DNA of 64,000 nt, from the NCBI GenBank assembly GCA_016716405.1, contig JADJWK010000003.1:620001-684000 (forward strand), in the 5' to 3' direction. The translations under genes were made by a program, and so were the position numbers. Below the pieces are notes generated by a model. The model worked only from the letters and a program-made list of their open reading frames with translations, had not been told where the DNA came from and searched no databases. Shown piece after piece: positions 58,616 to 64,000 of the stretch. Positions within the stretch are counted from its first letter, which is position 1; each line of letters begins with the position of its first letter. Source of the stretch: Candidatus Melainabacteria bacterium (lineage in GTDB: Bacteria; Cyanobacteriota; Vampirovibrionia; Obscuribacterales; Obscuribacteraceae).

Positions 58616-59701
58616 ATGGTAGTAAAGACCTCTAAGGAGCCGTCCACCGGCACTTTCAGGGGTCATAAAAGCTTGCCCCGGCAAGTTGGAACAATGAGGC
58701 TAGAAGATGACGAAATCCGCTGTGAATCAACAGGCGAGAATGGTTTTGACGATTATGACAAAACAATCGAGCTTGTGGATCTGCTTGACGAAAGCGACGG
58801 CGATGAACTCAATGAGAGCGGCGACACCGCTTCCCGTTCTGGCGAGCAGAATTCCAGACCTTTTCCGGCAGGGGCCGGCGATGACTCCACCTGGACTTAT
58901 CTCAGGGAGATAGGTCGCTACCCGCTGCTTACTCCTGCGCGAGAAATCGAGCTCTTTCGCGAGCTGAAAAATGGCGACGAGAGTGCCGGTCGCAAGATCG
59001 TCCAGGCCAATCTGCGCCTGGTGGTCAGTGTCGCCAAGCGTTATCGAAACCGTGGTCTGGCCTTTCAGGACCTGATCCAGGAAGGCACCCTGGGTATGAT
59101 GAGAGCCGTGGATAAGTTCGACCCGGAACGTGGCTATAAATTCTCCACCTACGCCACCTGGTGGATCAAACAGAGCATCACCCGCGCTCTGGCGGACAAA
59201 TCCAGGCTGGTGCGACTGCCCGTGCACGTGGTGGAAGAGCTCGGTCGCGTGCGCAAGACCGTCCGGCTCCTGGCCCTTCGCACCCAGAAGCGGCCAGAGC
59301 TCGACGAGATCGCAAAAGCGGCCGGGATGTCCAGGGGCAAGCTGGAGTCGATTCTCAAAGCCGAGAAGAATCTGCTGTCACTGGACGCCAGTCTCAGCGA
59401 AAGCAGCGAATCCACCCTGATGGACTTCATCGAGGATCGCTCCACGGCGGCTCCGGACGACGTTGCCGGCGCTCAGCTACTCAAAGACAGGGTGAGCAAA
59501 GCCCTGGAGACTCTGCGCCCCCAGGAGCGTCTGGTGATCTCCATGCGCTTCGGTCTCGACACCGGCATGCCTGCCACTCTGGAGCAGATAGGCAATGTCA
59601 TGGGAGTGACCCGGGAACGAGTGAGACAGATCGAGAAAGGCGCCCTGAAAAAGCTCAAGGTCAACAAGAGCCTGGCGCTTCTCACCCTGGCTCTCGATTG
59701 A
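58616..59701 (+). CDS. RNA polymerase sigma-70 factor (RpoD/SigA family)
   Basis: A 361-residue sigma factor. Region 1.2 starts at TWTYLREIGRYPLLTPAREIELFRELK near residue 97. Region 2 follows: LRLVVSVAKRYRNRGLAFQDLIQEG, then 2.4 (FSTYATWWIKQSITRAL near 178). Region 3 and region 4 (TLRPQERLVISMRFGLD and VTRERVRQIEKGALKKL near 325-345) are intact. The N-terminal ~90 residues are acidic and lack a full region 1.1, as in cyanobacterial group 2 factors. It could be the housekeeping or an alternative factor; only one is visible in the window. The start at 58616 has no clear ribosome site; ATG 58694 is an alternative. Confidence 0.93.
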   Translation: MVVKTSKEPSTGTFRGHKSLPRQVGTMRLEDDEIRCESTGENGFDDYDKTIELVDLLDESDGDELNESGDTASRSGEQNSRPFPAGAGDDSTWTYLREIGRYPLLTPAREIELFRELKNGDESAGRKIVQANLRLVVSVAKRYRNRGLAFQDLIQEGTLGMMRAVDKFDPERGYKFSTYATWWIKQSITRALADKSRLVRLPVHVVEELGRVRKTVRLLALRTQKRPELDEIAKAAGMSRGKLESILKAEKNLLSLDASLSESSESTLMDFIEDRSTAAPDDVAGAQLLKDRVSKALETLRPQERLVISMRFGLDTGMPATLEQIGNVMGVTRERVRQIEKGALKKLKVNKSLALLTLALD

Positions 59702-59720
59702 GAGCTGCGAGAATAGAGAT

Positions 59721-59930
59721 TCAGGAAAGGCTTTCGTCCAGGATCTCTTTCTCCGCCAGCAGCCAGTTCTCCAGGTCGAAACCGTGGGCGCAGCCACGCT
59801 TTTCCCAGATCTGATAGGCTCTTCTGGAGACAAGCTCCCGGTGCACGAAAGTGACCTGGGCTTCGCAGTCTTTGCTCTGGCTCTCCTCAGTCCCGGTTTT
59901 TCTAGATTTCCTTTTTCCTTCGGTGCTCAT
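59721..59930 (-). CDS. DUF2934-type small protein
   Basis: A 69-residue protein with a basic N-terminus (MSTEGKRKSRKTG). The DUF2934 signature is RAYQIWEKRGCAHGFDLENWLLAEKEI (split here as RAYQIWEKRG and DLENWLLAE). The family is common in bacteria and its function is unknown. It is convergent with the sigma factor gene (19 bases apart). I preferred the ATG at 59930; an upstream ATG at 59966 adds only a short basic extension. Confidence 0.75.
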   Translation of the reverse strand: MSTEGKRKSRKTGTEESQSKDCEAQVTFVHRELVSRRAYQIWEKRGCAHGFDLENWLLAEKEILDESLS

Positions 59931-59985
59931 GCCGGCTAATTTATCCGGACTGCGAGATCGTAGCATCGACCCCGGGGCTGATTAC

Positions 59986-61650
59986 TCAGAAAAGCCTGAC
60001 TATCTCGCCCTGATCGTCGATGTCGATTTCAAGGGCAGCAGGATGCCGGGGCAGACCGGGCATGGTCATGATCTCGCCGGTGACCGCTACTATAAATCCG
60101 GCTCCGGCCGAGAGCCGCAACTCGCGCACATGCAAGGTGTCGTTACCGTTATTGTTGCCGGTGAGGCTGTACTGGGACTTGGCCACGCAAACAGGCAGGC
60201 AAGCAAAGCCATGCTTCTCGAGCCAGGCAAGCTGCCTCTCGGCAGTCTGGGAAAACTCCACCGAGCCTGCCCGGTAGATTTTCTCGGACAACGAATTTAT
60301 CTTCGTCTCGAGGCTGTCGGTTCCTTTATAGAAAGGCTCGAAGCGGCCTTTCTCATTTAGAGCTTCGAGCACTCTGTCGGCAAGATCGAGACTGCCCGGA
60401 TCGCCTCCCCCTGTATAGGGATCGGTCACCGCAGCCGGCCAGCCTTTCTCTTTGCAGAAAGAGAGAACCAGGTCTATTTCTTCTTGCGAGTCGCTGGTGA
60501 ACTTGTTGACAGTGACAACAAAAGGAAGGCAAGTAGACGAAACGATGGCAGCGTGGCTCTCGAGATTGACCAGACCGCGCTTGATGGCGTCGAGATCCGG
60601 CTTGCCCAGCTCGTCGAACCTGACACCGCCATGAAGCTTGAGGGCGCGTATGGTGGCGATGAGCACTACCGCATCCGGTACCAGGGATTCGGCCCGGGGT
60701 GCCGCGACTATGTCGCAGAATTTCTCGAATCCCAGATCCGCTCCGAAACCAGCTTCGGTGACCACCATGTCGGCAAGGCTCAGGGCCAGTTTCAGGCTCA
60801 AGACGCTGGAGCAGCCATGGGCTATATTGGCGAAGGGTCCGCCATGGACAATCGCCGGTGTTCCGGCCATGGTCTGGACCAGATTGGGCTTGATTGCATG
60901 TCTCAAAAGAGCCGCCATGGCTCCGGTGACCCCGATAGCCGAAGCTGTCACAGGCTCGCCATCGTAACTGCGAGCTACGACAATTCGCCCGAGACGTGCC
61001 TTCAGGTCCGCGATGGAGTCGCTCAGACAGAGGACAGCCATGACCTCGGCTGCTGCGGTGATATTGAAGCCGGTCTCGAGCAGCGGGGCATTCTCTTTGC
61101 CCCCGGCACCGGCGATGATACTGCGCAGACCCCGGTCGTTCATGTCGAGAGCGCGCCGGTGCGAGACGCTTGCCGGATCGACGCCGAGCCGATTGCCGAA
61201 ATGGATATGATTGTCCACCGACGCTGCCAGGAGGTTGTTGGCCGAGCTTATGGCATGCATGTCTCCGGTGAAATGGAGATTGATGTCTTCCATGGGCAGC
61301 ACCTGCGACATTCCACCACCGGTGGCGCCGCCTTTCATTCCGAATACCGGGCCAAGAGAAGGCTCCCGCAGAGCCGGCATGACCCTGCGCCCTCTGGCCG
61401 CGAGCCCGTCGGCAAGACCTATAGCCACCGTGGTCTTGCCTTCCCCGGCCTTTGTGGGGGTGATGGCGGTGACAAGCACCAGCTTGCCCCTTCTGCCTTC
61501 CTCAACACGCTTGCTCAGAGCCGCGAAAGATATCTTGGCCATTTGTGGACCATATAGCTCGATCTCCTCGCGCCCGAGACCTGCCCGGATGGCTATGGCC
61601 TCTATGGGCTCGGGCTCAATGGAGTGGGCTAAATCAAGATCGCTTCGCAT
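59986..61650 (-). CDS. fhs: Formate-tetrahydrofolate ligase
   Basis: A 554-residue cytosolic enzyme that joins formate to tetrahydrofolate using ATP, giving 10-formyl-THF for purine synthesis and one-carbon metabolism. The ATP-binding P-loop is TPTKAGEGKTTV near residue 64. EPSLGPVFGMKGGATGGG near 95 and FTGDMHAISSANNLLAA near 128 are hallmark Fhs blocks, as is IVHGGPFANIAHGCSS near 268. Length is standard (about 555). It diverges from the zinc-ribbon kinase gene with only a 29-base gap, so promoters must overlap coding sequence. It also supplies C1 units for acetogen-like pathways, but no other such genes are here. Confidence 0.97.
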   Translation of the reverse strand: MRSDLDLAHSIEPEPIEAIAIRAGLGREEIELYGPQMAKISFAALSKRVEEGRRGKLVLVTAITPTKAGEGKTTVAIGLADGLAARGRRVMPALREPSLGPVFGMKGGATGGGMSQVLPMEDINLHFTGDMHAISSANNLLAASVDNHIHFGNRLGVDPASVSHRRALDMNDRGLRSIIAGAGGKENAPLLETGFNITAAAEVMAVLCLSDSIADLKARLGRIVVARSYDGEPVTASAIGVTGAMAALLRHAIKPNLVQTMAGTPAIVHGGPFANIAHGCSSVLSLKLALSLADMVVTEAGFGADLGFEKFCDIVAAPRAESLVPDAVVLIATIRALKLHGGVRFDELGKPDLDAIKRGLVNLESHAAIVSSTCLPFVVTVNKFTSDSQEEIDLVLSFCKEKGWPAAVTDPYTGGGDPGSLDLADRVLEALNEKGRFEPFYKGTDSLETKINSLSEKIYRAGSVEFSQTAERQLAWLEKHGFACLPVCVAKSQYSLTGNNNGNDTLHVRELRLSAGAGFIVAVTGEIMTMPGLPRHPAALEIDIDDQGEIVRLF

Positions 61651-61679
61651 CGTGATATTTTAGAATATATCCGACCCCA

Positions 61680-63908
61680 ATGGATGGCTCTGCGATGCTT
61701 CATAATGGAGTCTGCCCGCGCTGTCGAATGCCCAGAAATATCCAGAGCAGCGGTCTGATCACCGGCTGGCTTGCCGTATGCAGTTGCGATCTGCAAATTG
61801 ACGACATAAAAACAATATCGATCTGTCGCTCCTGCGGCAAGCGAATCGATCCGGGCAGGCAGGGCAGCCTGACCCAGCTGATTTTTCGCTCGGACATATG
61901 CTCTTGCCTGAGAATTGGCGAAGATAGCCAGAGCAGCACGTTGAAGGGACCCGCATTCGAAGGCTTTGTCGATACCGGTGAAGAAGAAGAAATGCTTCCC
62001 CTTGAATGCGATGAGTTTCCCGTCGATCGGTATAAACCGGTAAGGGAGCTGGGCAGGGGATCGACAGGAGTTGTTTACCTGTGCCGGGACCGATTGCTTC
62101 TTGGCAAGCGGGTGGCGGTGAAAGTGCTAAGTGTGCTGACCGCCGAGCAGCTGGTGTCCTTCCAGGAAGAGGCCAGGACAACCAGCCGCCTGGATCATCG
62201 GGGCATAGGCGGCATTCTCGACTTTGGCAGCACCACCGGTGGTGTGCCCTATATGGTCCTGGATTACTTTCCGGGAATGAATCTGGAGAATTATCTTCTC
62301 GAGTATGGTCCCCTGGACGAGAACACAGTGCGTGTGATCTTCCTGCAGGTCATGGAAGCTCTGGAATATGCCCACCGACTGGGCATCTTCCACCGAGATC
62401 TCAAGCCATCCAATATTCTCGTATCGTTTTCGGAGGAAGGCGAGATAGTTGCCAAGCTGATTGACTTTGGAATTGCAAGGGTTTCGGAGCTCACAGGCGC
62501 GACCACAAGGTTTCAGGGACGAACTCTTGCTGGCACGCCCTTCTATATGAGCCCCGATGTGGCGGGCGGCTACGATTACAGCCCTGCCTCGGAGGTTTAT
62601 TCTCTCGGTTGTGTAATGTTCGAGATTCTTACAGGTTCGGTGCCCTTTCGGGGTGAGACCGCTCTCGATACGCTCTTACTGCATGCCAATGCTCCGCTGC
62701 CGCCGGTCGATGAAGTCGAGGAAATCAAGGTATCGGAGCAGGTCAAAGAATTCTTGATGCGATGTCTGGAGAAGAATCCTGACTATCGCTTCGGCACCAT
62801 GACCGCTGCTCGCGAATTTCTGCTTGCCGACTCGAAAGAGGAGGAAACCAGGGCAGACGAGCCTGTCAGTAGATCTTCCCCTCCATCCCTGAAGTTCTGG
62901 GGAATAGCCCTGGCGGTCCTGGGACTGGCGGGACTGGCCGGCTGGCAGATGGTCAACAGCGCTATCGGTCCCAGCCCCGTGATCGACTATAAGCCTCCTG
63001 ACAACACTGGAACTTCATCCCTAGATGCAAAGCTCACCCCCGAGGTTAGATTCGTGGGCAAAGACTCGATAAGCCTTTCAGGATTATACGGACAACTCGA
63101 CCTCAAGATCCTTTCCAGGTATCCGCAGACTCGCCAGTTGAAGGTTAGATTCGCGGACATGACTTCGAACCCGAGTTCTCTTGCAGAGCTTCCTCTTTCG
63201 ATACTCCGTCTCGATAACTGCCGGCTATCGGAGAAAACATTCAAGACATTGAGTCGGATCCGCACTCTGGAAGATCTTTCGTTGATTGAGTCCGCTCCGG
63301 TCACCGGATCCAGCATTGCCTTTTTGCAAACTCTTCCGAAACTCTCCTCACTTCAACTCAACCGGATCGAGATCGAGCAGGCTCAAAGGTGGACTGAGAT
63401 CTTCGAGTCCATGAGCAAGATTCGCTCTATTCAGCAAATCTATATAAATAGCTGCGGCTCGATAACCGGAGAAAACCTGAGAGCTTTGCGCGCTCTTCCT
63501 GATTTGCGTTATCTCACCCTTGCTTACTGTGTAATAGATAACGACTGCCTGCCTGAGATCTCTCAATGTGGCGGTCTTGAGTCCCTCTCCTTGCGGCGCT
63601 GCCAGTCTTTCGACGGCTCGAACCTGGAATGTCTCCAATCACTGAAAAAACTCAGCCGTCTGGATCTCGGGGGTACGAGCATAGCCCCGGAGCACCTTGA
63701 TAAGGTTCTCCTGTGCTCGAATCTTTCGAGGCTGGATCTAGCTGATCTGAACCTCTCGGACAGGGATATCGCCAGGATCGACCAGATCAGGCTGGAATAT
63801 TTGAATCTAAGCAACACTCAGGTCTCGCAGCCAGCCCTGTCTCGCCTGAAGAGAGTGAAAAGTATAGAAATGAGGAGCCCCAGTTCCGGGGTTTCGCCCA
63901 TGCGGTGA
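61680..63908 (+). CDS. Membrane Ser/Thr protein kinase with N-terminal zinc ribbons and C-terminal leucine-rich repeats
   Basis: A 742-residue receptor-like kinase, closest in layout to the one at 14457. Residues 10-80 hold two ribbon units (CPRC...CSC and CRSC...CSC). The kinase domain spans about 115-375: LGRGSTGVVYL, VAVKVL, HRDLKPSN, intact DFG in LIDFGIARVSELTG, and GTPFYMSPDV. One TM helix is near 403-425 (FWGIALAVLGLAGLAGWQM). LRR-like units fill about 500-735 (GGLESLSLRRCQSFDG, LEYLNLSNTQVSQPAL). The LRR part is A+T-richer than the surroundings (25 of 60 G+C in 63421-63480). The ATG at 61680 has no visible Shine-Dalgarno. Ligand and targets unknown. Confidence 0.93.
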   Translation: MDGSAMLHNGVCPRCRMPRNIQSSGLITGWLAVCSCDLQIDDIKTISICRSCGKRIDPGRQGSLTQLIFRSDICSCLRIGEDSQSSTLKGPAFEGFVDTGEEEEMLPLECDEFPVDRYKPVRELGRGSTGVVYLCRDRLLLGKRVAVKVLSVLTAEQLVSFQEEARTTSRLDHRGIGGILDFGSTTGGVPYMVLDYFPGMNLENYLLEYGPLDENTVRVIFLQVMEALEYAHRLGIFHRDLKPSNILVSFSEEGEIVAKLIDFGIARVSELTGATTRFQGRTLAGTPFYMSPDVAGGYDYSPASEVYSLGCVMFEILTGSVPFRGETALDTLLLHANAPLPPVDEVEEIKVSEQVKEFLMRCLEKNPDYRFGTMTAAREFLLADSKEEETRADEPVSRSSPPSLKFWGIALAVLGLAGLAGWQMVNSAIGPSPVIDYKPPDNTGTSSLDAKLTPEVRFVGKDSISLSGLYGQLDLKILSRYPQTRQLKVRFADMTSNPSSLAELPLSILRLDNCRLSEKTFKTLSRIRTLEDLSLIESAPVTGSSIAFLQTLPKLSSLQLNRIEIEQAQRWTEIFESMSKIRSIQQIYINSCGSITGENLRALRALPDLRYLTLAYCVIDNDCLPEISQCGGLESLSLRRCQSFDGSNLECLQSLKKLSRLDLGGTSIAPEHLDKVLLCSNLSRLDLADLNLSDRDIARIDQIRLEYLNLSNTQVSQPALSRLKRVKSIEMRSPSSGVSPMR

Positions 63909-63913
63909 GAGCA

Positions 63914-64000
63914 ATGGCCGGCAAATTCGACCGGGAGACGGACCCCGGCGAGATCTCTTTTTTCAGAGCCCTGTGCACGGCGCTCTCGGACACCGTCGGC
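63914..64000 (+). CDS. Start of a gene of unknown function, cut by window edge
   Basis: The first 29 codons of an open frame (MAGKFDRETDPGEISFFRALC...) begin five bases after the kinase stop, so it is probably co-transcribed. No motif can be recognised in this length; there is no hydrophobic signal sequence in the visible part. The frame stays open to the window end. Confidence 0.45.
   Translation, partial: MAGKFDRETDPGEISFFRALCTALSDTVG

Noticed and set aside
1..64000. CRISPR array, tRNA or rRNA genes, insertion sequences
   Set aside because: No regularly spaced repeats, no tRNA-like cloverleaf in the intergenic gaps, and no transposase or integrase-like translation were found by eye.

Overview
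This 64 kb window is gene-dense, G+C-rich bacterial chromosome (one sampled coding line, 57361-57420, has 39 of 60 G+C). It has very short or overlapping intergenic gaps. I found no tRNA, rRNA, CRISPR array, integrase or transposase. Several features suggest a deep-branching, respiring, non-photosynthetic relative of Cyanobacteria (Vampirovibrionia/Melainabacteria, Obscuribacterales-like). They are repeated Ser/Thr kinases with a transmembrane helix and leucine-rich repeats, many TPR lipoproteins, a b6-type cytochrome b/Rieske operon, and a cyanobacterial-style sigma-70 factor. This placement is inference, because the window has no rRNA or core marker set.

Layout. 1-6.7 kb: one long minus-strand operon with an MDR oxidoreductase, an MJ0619/Tes-like radical SAM protein, an Lgt-like membrane transferase, two small membrane proteins, a gamma-glutamylcyclotransferase-like protein, a zinc ribbon and an M13 metallopeptidase (cut by the window edge). 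6.7-20.7 kb: secreted and lipoprotein genes (TPR, HEAT, VWA, rhodanese, a CHAP-like peptidase, an S10 peptidase), the first LRR kinase, a GNAT and a Nudix hydrolase. 20.7-24.0 kb: a three-gene operon behind a clear sigma-70 promoter, encoding a J-domain/pseudokinase protein, a VWA protein and a divergent adenylosuccinate-synthetase-like enzyme. I consider this the best candidate for an uncharacterised system. 24.0-33.1 kb: a membrane/spermidine-synthase-like fusion, a TM0106-type RecB-like nuclease-helicase with a small helical partner, and, transcribed divergently from the nuclease-helicase pair, a WYL regulator followed by two tandem AAA ATPases. Two strong inverted repeats lie in the divergent promoter region. 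This resembles a defence or DNA-maintenance island.

33.1-49.7 kb: HAD hydrolase, more TPR lipoproteins, a translationally coupled nucleoside-deoxyribosyltransferase-like/2OG-oxygenase pair, a glucosaminidase-type protein, an LRR kinase, a DacB-type carboxypeptidase, two TPR proteins, a class II UvrA and an aminotransferase. 49.7-51.5 kb: a third LRR kinase. 51.5-55.5 kb: a four-gene respiratory operon (bd-I-like membrane protein, Rieske, cytochrome b, bd-I-like protein fused to cytochrome c). 55.6-64 kb: UspA and FtsH, a sigma-70 factor, a DUF2934 protein, formate-tetrahydrofolate ligase, a fourth LRR kinase with N-terminal zinc ribbons, and the start of another gene.

Themes: envelope sensing (four LRR kinases), a TPR lipoprotein family that shares a C-terminal PAE[RK]P-type tail, cell-wall and peptide turnover, and possible unusual membrane-lipid chemistry.
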